Shown: one piece after another, positions 36,137 to 45,745 of the stretch
How positions within the stretch are numbered: the first letter of the stretch is position 1
How the letters are laid out: every line of letters starts with the position of its first letter
From: Ferruginibacter sp.
GTDB taxonomy: Bacteria > Bacteroidota > Bacteroidia > Chitinophagales > Chitinophagaceae
Length of the DNA stretch: 64,000 nt
Direction: 5' to 3'
Assembly: GCA_014379625.1 (NCBI GenBank)
Contig: JACMLJ010000020.1
Span: 1-64,000 of the forward strand
Position numbers and translations under genes: made by a program
The notes under the pieces: generated by a model
Seen by the model: only the letters and a program-made list of their open reading frames with translations
Told to the model about the DNA's origin: nothing
The model's database searches: none

Positions 36137-37087
36137 ATGCCTCAAAATGAAAGCAAATTGCCACTCACTAATTCAACCGGTCAGCCCGATAGCTATCATA
36201 CACCTGTATTGCTCCTCGAAGCCATTGAAGCTTTAAACATTAAGGCAGACGGTGTATATGTTGATTGCACTTTTGGCGGGGGCGGACATAGCCGTACACT
36301 GCTTCAGCATTTAAATGAAAAGGGGATACTGGTGGTTTTTGACCAGGATGAGGATGCCCGAAAAAATTTGCCGCACGATAAACGGGTGATTTTTGTGCCG
36401 CAGAATTTCCGTCACCTGCAGCGTTTTTTGCGCCTGCATAAAATAATAAAGGTGGATGGCATACTGGCCGATCTTGGAGTATCAAGTCACCAGTTTGATG
36501 AAGCAGCAAGGGGTTTCTCCATTCGGTTTGATGCAGCGCTCGACATGCGCATGGATCAGCGGCAAACAACAACAGCGGCAGACGTAATTAAAAATTTTAC
36601 CGAACCGCAGTTGCATAAAATGCTGGAACAATATGGCGAAGTAACCAATTCAAAAACATTGGCCAAAGCAATTGTGCAGCAAAGAGCGCTGATGCCCATA
36701 AAAACAGTTAATGAATTTAAGCGGGTTTTACAGGATACAGTAAAGGGTAACCCTCAAAAATATTTTGCGCAGGTGTTCCAGGCCTTGCGAATAGAAGTAA
36801 ATGATGAACTGGGCGCATTAAAAGAATTATTGCAGCAAGCCACTTTATTATTGAACCCCGGTGGCAGGATAGTGATTATTACCTTTCATTCGCTGGAAGA
36901 CAGGATAGTTAAGAATTTTTTTAAGATGGGTGGTTTTTCAGGAGAAACATTGGATGAAGTGTATGGCGTAAGACCCGGCACCCCGTTTACAATCATTACC
37001 AAAAAACCCATACTGCCCGGCGAAACCGAAACGGGCAAAAATAAAAGAGCCAGAAGCGCAAAGTTGAGGGTGGCGGAGAAAAAATAA
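36137..37087 (+). CDS. rsmH: 16S rRNA m4C1402 methyltransferase RsmH
   Basis: Methylates N4 of cytidine 1402 in 16S rRNA. The 316 residues have YHTPVLLLEAIEAL at the start of the domain, the SAM loop VDCTFGGGGHSRTLL (about 42-56), ADLGVSSHQFDEAARGFS (about 111-128), ALRIEVNDELGALK and IITFHSLEDRIVKNFFK, all hallmarks of the family formerly called MraW. Its place directly after mraZ is conserved across bacteria. Confidence 0.96.
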   Translation: MPQNESKLPLTNSTGQPDSYHTPVLLLEAIEALNIKADGVYVDCTFGGGGHSRTLLQHLNEKGILVVFDQDEDARKNLPHDKRVIFVPQNFRHLQRFLRLHKIIKVDGILADLGVSSHQFDEAARGFSIRFDAALDMRMDQRQTTTAADVIKNFTEPQLHKMLEQYGEVTNSKTLAKAIVQQRALMPIKTVNEFKRVLQDTVKGNPQKYFAQVFQALRIEVNDELGALKELLQQATLLLNPGGRIVIITFHSLEDRIVKNFFKMGGFSGETLDEVYGVRPGTPFTIITKKPILPGETETGKNKRARSAKLRVAEKK

Positions 37088-37133
37088 AAGGGTTGGGTAG
37101 GCTGGTAAGGAGGGTGCATAGCTACCTGATAAG

Positions 37134-37481
37134 ATGTCAAAAAAAATGATTGAAAATAAATACATACAACAGGAACAACCACTGGCTCCAAAGATGGACT
37201 GGAAGAAATTCCTGGGGCATAAATGGGTGGTGGAGAATATTCCATTTTTCTTGTTTTTAGCGGTATTGGCCGTAGTGTATATCTATAATGGTCACCATTC
37301 CGATAAACTTACAAGAAAAATAAGCGCTACCGAAAAGCATATTAAAGAACTGGAATACGAATATAAGACCATTAAGAGCGAAGTGATTTTTAGAAGCAAA
37401 GCAAGCGAGTTGGTAAAAGCCGTTGCGCCCTTGGGTTTAAAAGAGCTGACAACAGCGCCGGTTTTGTTATCACCGAGATAA
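37134..37481 (+). CDS. FtsL-like divisome protein
   Basis: A 115-residue bitopic membrane protein in the ftsL position between rsmH and the PBP gene. It has a cytoplasmic head of about 40 residues, one transmembrane helix (about 37-56, NIPFFLFLAVLAVVYIYNG), and a periplasmic coiled-coil segment KLTRKISATEKHIKELEYEY. The assignment rests on topology and position, since FtsL sequences diverge fast. It would stabilise FtsQ and FtsI/FtsW at midcell. It shares little else that is diagnostic. Confidence 0.8.
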   Translation: MSKKMIENKYIQQEQPLAPKMDWKKFLGHKWVVENIPFFLFLAVLAVVYIYNGHHSDKLTRKISATEKHIKELEYEYKTIKSEVIFRSKASELVKAVAPLGLKELTTAPVLLSPR

Positions 37482-37490
37482 TGTGAAAAA

Positions 37491-37578
37491 TTGCACAATT
37501 GCTCAATTGCTTAATGTGAAAATGAAATGCAATGACAATTGAGCAATTTTCAAGTTTTCAAATTCACAAATTCACATT
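37491..37578. repeat. 8-bp tandem array reaching into ftsI
   Basis: Eleven contiguous octads fit, among them TTGCACAA, TTGCTCAA, TTGCTTAA, TTGAGCAA, TTTTCAAG, TTTTCAAA, TTCACAAA and TTCACATT. Arms AATTGCTCAATTG (37497-37509) and CAATTGAGCAATT (37536-37548) are perfect 13-base inverted copies. The array contains the annotated ATG of ftsI and ends at an in-frame TTG. Confidence 0.75.
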
Positions 37579-39703
37579 GGATATAAAAAAAGACATATTG
37601 TGGCGGGTTTATCTCTGTTTTATAGGGATGATATTACTGGGTGCAGTGGTATTAGGCAGGGCTTTTTATATACAGCAGGTGGAAGGGGCTTTCTGGCAAA
37701 GTATGGGTGATAGTTTGCATTTAAAATATGTACCACTTGTTGCAGAAAGGGGAACCATTTTCAGTGAGGATGGAAATATGCTGAGTACTTCGATACCCAT
37801 ATTTGATGTGTATGTTGATTTTGGCGCTGAAGGATTGAGAGAAAAAAACGGGAAACGTTTTAAAGACAATGTTGATTCCTTAAGTATTTGCATGGCCGGG
37901 CTTTTTGACGATAAAAGCAAGGCGGATTATAAAAGAGAATTTCAGTTGGCCTATAAAAATAAAGACAGGTATTTTACCCTGAAGAAGAGGATTTCCTTTG
38001 TGGAATACGCTGCCCTGCGCGATTTTCCTTTGGTAAGGCAGGGAAGAAATAAAAGTGGTTTTATTATTGATCCCAGGGATAAGCGTATCAATCCGTATGT
38101 GTTGCTCGCTAACAGGACCATCGGTTTATCAAGGGATAATGCCAGGTTAAATGTGGGTCTTGAACAGAGCTATGACAGTTTATTGAGGGGAACCACGGGC
38201 CAGCGCCTGATGCGATATATAGCCGGGGCGTACATGCCGGTGGAAGGAGCCGAAGTGGAACCTGAAAATGGCAAGGATATCATCACCACTTTAGATACCT
38301 ATATACAGGATGTGGCAGAAAGCGCATTGATGAAAATGATGCTGGGCAATAATTCTTTGCACGGTACGGCGATCGTAATGGAAACCGCTACCGGCAAAAT
38401 AAAAGCAATCGCCAATCTGGGCAAACAGCCAAATGGCACATATGCCGAAGACCTGAATTATGGAATTGGCAAAGCAACCGAGCCGGGCTCAATTTTCAAA
38501 CTGGCAACCTTACTGAGTTTACTGGAAGATAAATATGTAGATAAAAATTCTATCGTGGATTGCGAAGGGGGGGCTAAGCTTTTCCATGGGTTAAGAATAA
38601 AAGATGCCCATTTGGGAACAGGCGCTATTACCATTAAAGAAGCTTTTTTCAGAAGCAGTAACGTGGCTTTTGCGAAGTTGGCCGACCAGTTTTATCATAA
38701 TGAACCCTCAAGGTTTATTGAACACCTGCATCATTTGCGGTTGGACACATTAACCGGTATTGATTTAACCGCATCATCAGGAAAGCCCACCATCAAAAAG
38801 CCATCCAATCGTAGCTGGTCAAAGACTACTATCCCTTATATGGCGCATGGATACGAGGAACTGGTGACACCACTCCATATGCTGATGGTGTACAATGCGG
38901 TCGCCAATAATGGTATTATGATGAAGCCTTACCTGGTAAATGCTGTTACCGAATATGGCGTAGATGTAAAAAGAATGATACCACAGGTATTGGTAAATAA
39001 AATATGCAGTGATGAAACACTGGAGCAGTTAAAGGATTGCCTCGAAGCCGTAGTGGACAGCTTGCATGGTACCGGTCATAAAATTTTATATGATAGCACT
39101 TATTCCATTGCCGGTAAAACAGGCACTGCCGTGACAGCTTTAGACAACAGGGGCTACAACAAGGGGAACAAAATCTACCAGGCATCATTCATCGGTTATT
39201 TTCCGGCTAAACAGCCCAAATACACGATGGCCGTTGTTATCCAAAACAGCAATGAATCAAAAATGATTTATGGGGCAGATGTTTCCGGAAGGGTATTTAA
39301 AGAGATAAGTGATAAAATCTATGCCCGCTATTTAAGTACCAGGAAATTTTCTGATCCTGAACTGCGCGATACGTTACTCTATAACTATTACGGTATGAAG
39401 AATGAATTGAATTCAATTTTCTACCGGTTGGATTTGCCCTTTGTTGACTCAGCAACGGGTGGTTACTGGAGGGCAATGCGTATGAAAAATAATACAGCAA
39501 TGCTGAATTTACCGGTAACCGCACGTACCGCCGCTTTAATAATCCCGAGCGTGATTGGCATGGGGTTAAAAGATGCGGTATACCTGATGGAAAACAAGGG
39601 GCTGAGAGTAACGGCTACCGGCAGGGGAAGGGTATTGAGCCAGTCTTTAATGGCCGGTACCGTATTTAAGAAGGGACAAACTGTAACACTTTTGCTAAAT
39701 TGA
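37532..39703 (+). CDS. ftsI: Division transpeptidase (FtsI/PBP) with PASTA domain
   Basis: A class B penicillin-binding protein that cross-links septal peptidoglycan. One N-terminal helix (about 28-47), a pedestal domain, then the transpeptidase with SIFK (320-323, catalytic Ser320), SSN (375-377) and KTG (529-531), and a C-terminal PASTA domain (about 655-723), a Bacteroidota and Gram-positive feature lacking in E. coli FtsI. Start: the ATG at 37532 lies inside an 8-bp repeat array, so the first 15 residues are repeat-encoded; the in-frame TTG at 37577 would give MDIKKDILWRVYLCF, which looks more like homologues. The 3' end overlaps murE. Confidence 0.95.
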   Translation: MTIEQFSSFQIHKFTLDIKKDILWRVYLCFIGMILLGAVVLGRAFYIQQVEGAFWQSMGDSLHLKYVPLVAERGTIFSEDGNMLSTSIPIFDVYVDFGAEGLREKNGKRFKDNVDSLSICMAGLFDDKSKADYKREFQLAYKNKDRYFTLKKRISFVEYAALRDFPLVRQGRNKSGFIIDPRDKRINPYVLLANRTIGLSRDNARLNVGLEQSYDSLLRGTTGQRLMRYIAGAYMPVEGAEVEPENGKDIITTLDTYIQDVAESALMKMMLGNNSLHGTAIVMETATGKIKAIANLGKQPNGTYAEDLNYGIGKATEPGSIFKLATLLSLLEDKYVDKNSIVDCEGGAKLFHGLRIKDAHLGTGAITIKEAFFRSSNVAFAKLADQFYHNEPSRFIEHLHHLRLDTLTGIDLTASSGKPTIKKPSNRSWSKTTIPYMAHGYEELVTPLHMLMVYNAVANNGIMMKPYLVNAVTEYGVDVKRMIPQVLVNKICSDETLEQLKDCLEAVVDSLHGTGHKILYDSTYSIAGKTGTAVTALDNRGYNKGNKIYQASFIGYFPAKQPKYTMAVVIQNSNESKMIYGADVSGRVFKEISDKIYARYLSTRKFSDPELRDTLLYNYYGMKNELNSIFYRLDLPFVDSATGGYWRAMRMKNNTAMLNLPVTARTAALIIPSVIGMGLKDAVYLMENKGLRVTATGRGRVLSQSLMAGTVFKKGQTVTLLLN

Positions 39704-41157
39704 TTTTAAAAGACCTACTATATAAAGTAAGCATCCGGGCAGTAAAGGGTAATACCGGTATTGAGGTAACTGGTTTACAGACCGACTCACGGAAACTGGG
39801 TTCGGGTAATTGTTTTATAGCGGTAAAAGGCAGTGTAACAGATGGCCACCAGTTTATAGATACCGCCATTGCAAACGGCGCCACATCGGTTATTTGTGAA
39901 ACTTTCCCTGCAGGCATGGATGAAAATATAACCTGGATACAGGTGGAGAACAGTGCCGCCGCAGCAGGGTATGCCAGTCATAATTTTTATGGTGAACCTT
40001 CTTTGAAAATAAAACTGGTAGGTGTTACCGGTACCAATGGCAAAACAACCATCGTTACGTTGTTGTGGAAATTGTTTACTGCCCTCGGGTATAAATGCGG
40101 ATTGATCAGTACGGTTCAAAACCAGGTGGGTGAAACTATTCTTTCATCTACACATACAACGCCGGATGCGATTAGTATAAATGCTTTGCTTAAGAAGATG
40201 GTGACGGCAGGATGCGAGTATGTATTCATGGAATGCAGCAGTCACGCTATTCACCAGCACCGCATTACGGGTTTACAGTTTACCGGCGCGTTGTTTAGCA
40301 ATATAACGCATGACCACCTGGATTATCATAAATCATTTGATGAATATATCCGGGTAAAAAAATCATGGTTTGATGCACTTCCTTCCTCCGCCTTTGCCAT
40401 CAGCAATTCGGATGATAAACGGGGATTGGTAATGCTGCAGAATAGCAGCGCCAGAAATTATTATTATAGCCTCAAAACCATGGCTGATTTTAAAGGTAAG
40501 ATACTGGAAAACAGCCTCACCGGTTTACACATGATGGTAAATGATACAGAAGTGTATTTCCGGATGATCGGTGAGTTTAACGCGTATAATTTATTGGCTG
40601 TATTTGGTACTGCGTTTTGTTTGGGGCAGGATAAGAACCTTGTTTTACAGCTATTGAGCAGTTTGGACGGGGCAGAAGGAAGGTTTGATTATACGGTGAG
40701 CAATAGAGATAAAATAATGGGCATTGTAGATTATGCACATACCCCGGACGCGTTGCTGAATGTACTGGCCACCCTGAAAAAATTAAGGCAGGGAAATGAA
40801 CGCATCATTACGGTAGTTGGCTGTGGCGGCGACAGGGATAAAACCAAGCGGCCGGTTATGGCGGAAGTGGCCTGTGAGTACAGTGATAAGGTAATCTTTA
40901 CCTCCGATAACCCGCGTAGTGAAGACCCGCTTGAAATATTACATGAAATGGAGGCAGGGGTAAATGTAGTTGCACGAAAAAAATATATCACTATCCCCGA
41001 CCGGCGGGAGGCGATTAAGGCAGCAGTGGATCTTGCAGTGGAAGCAGACATTATATTGGTAGCCGGAAAAGGGCACGAAAAATACCAGGAGGTAAAAGGA
41101 GTTAAAAATCATTTTGACGATAAGGAAGTACTGAAGGAAATGTTGGGATCTAGATAA
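39700..41157 (+). CDS. murE: UDP-MurNAc-tripeptide ligase MurE
   Basis: Adds the third stem-peptide residue to UDP-MurNAc-L-Ala-D-Glu. The 485 residues show GLQTDSRKLGSGNCFIAVKG, the P-loop GVTGTNGKTT (about 108-117), HTTPDAI, ECSSHAIHQHR, and DNPRSEDP (about 406-413). The DNPR motif indicates meso-diaminopimelate rather than lysine. The start is a TTG overlapping the ftsI stop as TTGA, which implies translational coupling; no ATG fits upstream. The following spacer is an octad array. Confidence 0.95.
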   Translation: MILKDLLYKVSIRAVKGNTGIEVTGLQTDSRKLGSGNCFIAVKGSVTDGHQFIDTAIANGATSVICETFPAGMDENITWIQVENSAAAAGYASHNFYGEPSLKIKLVGVTGTNGKTTIVTLLWKLFTALGYKCGLISTVQNQVGETILSSTHTTPDAISINALLKKMVTAGCEYVFMECSSHAIHQHRITGLQFTGALFSNITHDHLDYHKSFDEYIRVKKSWFDALPSSAFAISNSDDKRGLVMLQNSSARNYYYSLKTMADFKGKILENSLTGLHMMVNDTEVYFRMIGEFNAYNLLAVFGTAFCLGQDKNLVLQLLSSLDGAEGRFDYTVSNRDKIMGIVDYAHTPDALLNVLATLKKLRQGNERIITVVGCGGDRDKTKRPVMAEVACEYSDKVIFTSDNPRSEDPLEILHEMEAGVNVVARKKYITIPDRREAIKAAVDLAVEADIILVAGKGHEKYQEVKGVKNHFDDKEVLKEMLGSR

Positions 41158-41340
41158 TAAGCTAATTAGCTGATGTGCTAATTAGCTAATGAATGAAACG
41201 AAGCGTTAGCAAATGACATATTATTTACAGGGAGGAAGTTTAAAAAATTAGTACAGTATCGAATCACTTACTAATCGTTAGGTATCAATATAAAATTAGC
41301 AAATTAGCACATTAGCATATTATCACATTAGCTAATTATT
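41158..41340. repeat. 8-bp arrays in the murE-mraY spacer
   Basis: At 41295-41340 five octads run in phase: ATTAGCAA, ATTAGCAC, ATTAGCAT, ATTATCAC, ATTAGCTA. At 41158-41190 CTAATTAG recurs every 16 bases. AATTAGCTAATG (41180-41191) and CATTAGCTAATT (41326-41337) are a perfect 12-base inverted pair, as are GTGCTAATT (41175) and AATTAGCAC (41302). The two arrays can pair across the spacer. Confidence 0.75.
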
Positions 41341-41347
41341 AAAAACC

Positions 41348-42664
41348 ATGCTGTATCAACTTTTTCACTGGCTGGCTGAAGCGGGTTATAAATTCCCCGG
41401 AAGCAAATTGTTCGACTTCATCACATTTCGTGTGATGCTGGCCGTGATACTGAGTTTGTTTATTACCACGGTGTATGGAAAAAAATTGATCCGCTTCCTG
41501 CAAAGAAAACAATTAGGTGAAAGCGTAAGGCACCTGGGATTGGCCGGTGAGCAACAAAAAACCGGCACGCCTACCATGGGTGGTATCATCATTATCCTGG
41601 CGATTTTGATACCTACTTTATTGCTGGCCAACCTCGATAAGGTTTATATACGGCTGATGTTATTGTGTACGGTTTGGCTGGCTGCCATCGGATTTATTGA
41701 TGACTATTTAAAGATCAGGTCAAAAAGACTGGCACAGGCAAAAGGCGCTACCTATAAAAAAAGTGACAGCGATGGTCTGGCAGGCAGATTTAAGATTTTT
41801 GGCCAGGTGATGTTGGGCATAATCGTAGGCGCAACCCTTTATTTTACACAGAGTGTGGTAGTACAAAGGGAAGTGTACAATCCCGATTTTACACAGGTAA
41901 AAGATTCGGTATTAAGACCCGGTGAAAAATTGATGAGTGATTCTTTTAACGTGGTGACCATTGATGGTAGAAAACATCTTTTTGTAAGAGTGAAATCGCC
42001 TATCACTACTATTCCTTTTGTAAAAACCCATGAATTTAATTATGCGAAACTGTTGCCCAAAGGCCTGCAGGAATATACTTATATCCTTTATATCATTATT
42101 GTAATTTTTATCGTAACGGCTGTAAGTAACGGCGCAAATATTACAGATGGATTGGATGGACTGGCTACAGGGGTAAGCGCAATTATCGGCATTTCGCTGG
42201 GCATATTTGCCTATGTAAGCGGTAATATAAAGTTTGCGGAATACCTCAATATCATGTACATACCCAACCTGGGAGAATTGTCCATTTTTATCGGGGCATT
42301 TGTGGGGGCCTGTATTGGGTTTCTTTGGTACAACTCTTACCCGGCCCAGGTTTTTATGGGAGATACCGGGAGCCTGGCGCTGGGCGGCATCATCGCGGCA
42401 TTGGCCATTATTGTTCGTAAAGAATTACTGATACCTATTTTTTGCCTGGTGTTTCTGGTAGAAAATCTGAGTGTGGTGATACAGGTGGGGTATTTTAAAT
42501 ACACCAAACGAAAGTATGGTGAGGGGCGAAGGGTATTTTTAATGAGCCCGCTGCATCATCATTATCAAAAACTGGGATATCACGAAAGTAAGATAGCTGT
42601 GCGGTTTTGGATAGTAACCATTTTGTGCGTTGTGCTGGCAATAGTAACCTTGAAATTAAGGTAA
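41348..42664 (+). CDS. mraY: Phospho-MurNAc-pentapeptide translocase MraY
   Basis: The ten-helix enzyme that makes lipid I. The 438 residues include [16 protein letters not shown] (about 74-89), [15 protein letters not shown] with the catalytic Asp pair, [12 protein letters not shown], and [13 protein letters not shown] followed by the histidine motif [16 protein letters not shown] loop of about 65 residues between about 170 and 235 (from [16 protein letters not shown] on) is longer than in E. coli MraY and typical of Bacteroidota. Distinct from the WecA-like enzyme at 17841. Confidence 0.96.
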   Translation: MLYQLFHWLAEAGYKFPGSKLFDFITFRVMLAVILSLFITTVYGKKLIRFLQRKQLGESVRHLGLAGEQQKTGTPTMGGIIIILAILIPTLLLANLDKVYIRLMLLCTVWLAAIGFIDDYLKIRSKRLAQAKGATYKKSDSDGLAGRFKIFGQVMLGIIVGATLYFTQSVVVQREVYNPDFTQVKDSVLRPGEKLMSDSFNVVTIDGRKHLFVRVKSPITTIPFVKTHEFNYAKLLPKGLQEYTYILYIIIVIFIVTAVSNGANITDGLDGLATGVSAIIGISLGIFAYVSGNIKFAEYLNIMYIPNLGELSIFIGAFVGACIGFLWYNSYPAQVFMGDTGSLALGGIIAALAIIVRKELLIPIFCLVFLVENLSVVIQVGYFKYTKRKYGEGRRVFLMSPLHHHYQKLGYHESKIAVRFWIVTILCVVLAIVTLKLR

Positions 42665-42782
42665 TGTGCGCATACCCGGTGGGGTAAGGGGGTAAAATAT
42701 AAAAAAGTACCGATACCCGTTAAATTTGATGCTATTGAAAAACCAATTTTTACTGCTCCATCCAGGAGTATCTTAAATACTA

Positions 42783-44123
42783 ATGAAAAAGAAAATTGTC
42801 ATATTGGGGGCTGGCGAAAGTGGGGTTGGTGCTGCTTTACTGGCAAGGCAGCAAGGGTATGATATTTTTGTAAGTGATGGCGGCGGGATAAAAGATGTAT
42901 ATAAAAAGGAGTTATTGCAAAGCAATATTCCTTTTGAAGAAGGAATGCATACAGAGGAAAAAATTCTTGGGGTGGATGAAGTGGTCAAGAGCCCCGGCAT
43001 CCCCGAAAAGAATGCTTTGGTAAAAAAAATCCGTTTACAAGGCATTTCAATCATAAGTGAAATAGAATTTGCTTACCGGCATAAGGGGGATAGTAAGATC
43101 ATTGCGATAACAGGCAGCAACGGGAAAACTACCACCACGGCTTTGATCTTTCACATTTGCAGGCATGCCGGACTGGACTGCGCGATGGCAGGAAATATCG
43201 GGTACTCGTTTGCCCGCCAGGTGGCAGTGGATCCTAAGGTTTTATACGTGCTGGAAGTAAGTTCATTTCAATTGGATGATATTAAAACATTTCGCCCCGA
43301 CATAGCCATACTGACCAATATAACAGCCGATCATTTAGACAGGTACGAATACCAAATGCAAAACTATATTAACAGCAAGTTCCGGATTGCGGAGAACCAG
43401 CGGGAAGGTGATACGTTCATTTACAATTTAGATGATGAAATAACGAACCGGCATATCAATAATTATCCCATTAAATCAACCTTATACCCGATTACCATGA
43501 GTAAAGAACTGCCGCAGGGTGCTTACCTGACAAACGCCCGGATGCACCTGAAATGGAAGGGCGAAGAAATGAAGATGAGTATTGATGACTTTGCCCTGAA
43601 GGGAAAGCACAATCAATACAATAGCATGGCCGCAAGCCTGGCTGCTACTGCAGTAGATATTAAAAAACCAATTATCAGGGAATCCCTGCAAACCTTCCAA
43701 AGCCTTGAACACCGGATGGAACCGGCAGGATCCATTAAGGGCGTGCTTTTTATTAACGACAGCAAAGCTACCAATATTAACAGCACCTGGTTTGCTTTGG
43801 AAAGTATGGATAGGCCAACCATATTAATATTGGGCGGAGTAGATAAGGGCAACAATTATTTGCTGTTGAATGAGATGGTGAAAGAAAAAGTAAAAGCTAT
43901 TGTTTGCCTCGGCACCGATAACAGTAAAATCCATGAAGCATTCGGCGGGTTTGTTTCATTGATGGCAGATGCAGGATCGGCGGAAGAGGCGGTAAAAGCT
44001 GCATTCCGTTTTGCAGATAAGGGCGATGTAGTATTGCTAAGCCCGGCCTGTGCAAGTTTTGACCTTTTTAAAAATTATGAAGACAGGGGTGAACAATTTA
44101 AACATGCCGTAAAGGAATTGTAA
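42783..44123 (+). CDS. murD: UDP-MurNAc-L-Ala D-glutamate ligase MurD
   Basis: Adds D-glutamate to UDP-MurNAc-L-alanine. The 446 residues have the N-terminal UDP-binding start IVILGAGESGVGAALLA, VVKSPGIPEKN, the P-loop ITGSNGKTTTTALI, LEVSSFQLDDI, ITADHLDRY, and INDSKATNINSTWFAL, then LSPACASFDLFKNYEDRG at the end. Length and motif order match MurD. It lies between mraY and ftsW in the usual order. Confidence 0.96.
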   Translation: MKKKIVILGAGESGVGAALLARQQGYDIFVSDGGGIKDVYKKELLQSNIPFEEGMHTEEKILGVDEVVKSPGIPEKNALVKKIRLQGISIISEIEFAYRHKGDSKIIAITGSNGKTTTTALIFHICRHAGLDCAMAGNIGYSFARQVAVDPKVLYVLEVSSFQLDDIKTFRPDIAILTNITADHLDRYEYQMQNYINSKFRIAENQREGDTFIYNLDDEITNRHINNYPIKSTLYPITMSKELPQGAYLTNARMHLKWKGEEMKMSIDDFALKGKHNQYNSMAASLAATAVDIKKPIIRESLQTFQSLEHRMEPAGSIKGVLFINDSKATNINSTWFALESMDRPTILILGGVDKGNNYLLLNEMVKEKVKAIVCLGTDNSKIHEAFGGFVSLMADAGSAEEAVKAAFRFADKGDVVLLSPACASFDLFKNYEDRGEQFKHAVKEL

Positions 44124-44213
44124 CCGGGGTGTAAAATAAACTGACGGGTTATCCGGCATAAACAATGTAAATAAGATAAAGCCCGTAAAAATTAATTAAC
44201 AAAATTCAATCAT

Positions 44214-44231
44214 CTCCTTCCAACGAAGGAG
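44214..44231 (+). promoter_or_regulatory. Hairpin sequestering the ftsW ribosome site
   Basis: CTCCTTC (44214-44220) and GAAGGAG (44225-44231) form a perfect 7-bp stem with a CAAC loop. The 3' arm contains most of the AGGAGG Shine-Dalgarno site located five bases before the ATG at 44237. If formed in mRNA it would hide that site. Confidence 0.5.
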
Positions 44232-44236
44232 GCAGT

Positions 44237-45553
44237 ATGACAGGCAATAAATCGATATTGAAACAATTATTTGGCCCCACCGAAACCGTAGAAGGCGTTT
44301 TTAATTCTTCGTTTAGGGGTGTAGGTGGTATGGGTGGCAATCTTGTGAGCAAGACAAAGGGCGACCGTGTGATTTGGGCCATTGTAATCATCCTTACCCT
44401 GATGAGTTTACTGGTGGTGTACAGCAGTACTGGTTCATTGGCGTATAAGTATAGCAAGAGTACCGAAAGTTATCTGTTTAAGCAATTTACATTTATCATA
44501 CTGGGTGTTATCATAATTTATTTTGCGCACAGGGTCAACTACACCATCTATTCAAGGGTGGCGCTGATTTTATTTTTGATCGCTATCCCTTTACTGATCT
44601 ATACTTATTTTTTTGGGGCCACTTTAAACGAAGGCAGCCGCTGGATAAAACTACCGGTGATCAATATGACTTTTCAAACTTCCGACCTGGCCAAGCTGGC
44701 GCTGTTCATGTATATGAGCAGGCAGTTAAGCAAAAAGCAAAAAGTGATCAAAGATTTTAGAAAAGGTTTTTTGCCGATCATTATACCGGTAGCCATCATC
44801 TGCCTGTTGATTGCCCCGGCCAATTTATCAACCGCCGTTTTGGTGGCCGGCACCAGTTTTATGCTGATGTTTATCGGGCGGGTAAATACCAAACATATTT
44901 TACTCACCATCGGAATTGCAATGATACCAATCCTGCTATTGTTGTTGGTAGCGGTAAAATATTACGACAAGCAGGAAGGTAAATCAAAAGATTTGCCTGC
45001 ATTGTTTTCATCCGGCAGGGTGCCTACCTGGATAAGCCGTATACAAACTTTTGTGTACAGCAGTAAGGGAGACGGAAATGAAAAGAGTTACCAGGTCAAC
45101 CAGGCAAAGATAGCTATTGCAAGCGGTGGATGGTTTGGCAGGGGGCCGGGCAACAGCAATGCGAGAAATTTTTTACCACACTCCTACAGTGATTTCATAT
45201 TTGCAATCATACTGGAAGAGTATGGGTTAATAGGCGGGGCGTTCATTGTTTTTATTTATTTGTTGTTTTTGTACCGGTGCATCCGGTTGTACCGAAAATG
45301 CCCTTTTGCTTTTGGTGCATTCCTTGCCCTGGCGCTGAGTTTTACATTGGTGATACAGGCCATTGCAAATATGGGTGTCAATGTAAATGTGTTTCCGAAT
45401 ACCGGGGTAACGTTACCGTTAGTAAGCATGGGGGGAAGCAGCTTTCTGTTCACCTGTTTATCAATCGGTATTATTTTAAGTGTTGCAAGGAACGTGGAGC
45501 AGCAGGAAAGCCCTCTGTCACCGGAAAAGTTGTCTGAAGCAGGGTCAGATTAA
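44237..45553 (+). CDS. ftsW: Lipid II polymerase FtsW
   Basis: A SEDS-family glycosyltransferase that polymerises septal glycan with FtsI. The 438 residues have about ten helices; signature stretches are YSSTGSLAYKYSK, RVNYTIYSRVA, SSGRVPTWISRIQ, SGGWFGRGPGNS, FLPHSYSDFIFAIILEEYG and TGVTLPLVSMGGSSF. The ATG at 44237 has a rare strong Shine-Dalgarno site. However, homologues usually begin near the in-frame ATG at 44330 (before NLVSKTKGDRVIW), so the first 31 residues (with SSFRGVGG) may come from an inserted element. Confidence 0.94.
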   Translation: MTGNKSILKQLFGPTETVEGVFNSSFRGVGGMGGNLVSKTKGDRVIWAIVIILTLMSLLVVYSSTGSLAYKYSKSTESYLFKQFTFIILGVIIIYFAHRVNYTIYSRVALILFLIAIPLLIYTYFFGATLNEGSRWIKLPVINMTFQTSDLAKLALFMYMSRQLSKKQKVIKDFRKGFLPIIIPVAIICLLIAPANLSTAVLVAGTSFMLMFIGRVNTKHILLTIGIAMIPILLLLLVAVKYYDKQEGKSKDLPALFSSGRVPTWISRIQTFVYSSKGDGNEKSYQVNQAKIAIASGGWFGRGPGNSNARNFLPHSYSDFIFAIILEEYGLIGGAFIVFIYLLFLYRCIRLYRKCPFAFGAFLALALSFTLVIQAIANMGVNVNVFPNTGVTLPLVSMGGSSFLFTCLSIGIILSVARNVEQQESPLSPEKLSEAGSD

Positions 45554-45745
45554 TTGAGTGGATAGCGTTGATTTATTTATAATTTATAGACCAGCTGTAG
45601 TTCCATGATTAAACATTGTTGTGTCACTCACTTTTACGGCATACCGACGGCGAACATGAAGACGTAATATAAAAAATCAGGTAAAAAAAGGATGGGTAAA
45701 ACTAAATTAAATTAACAATAAAAAATAAAGCCACTCTTCGGATAA

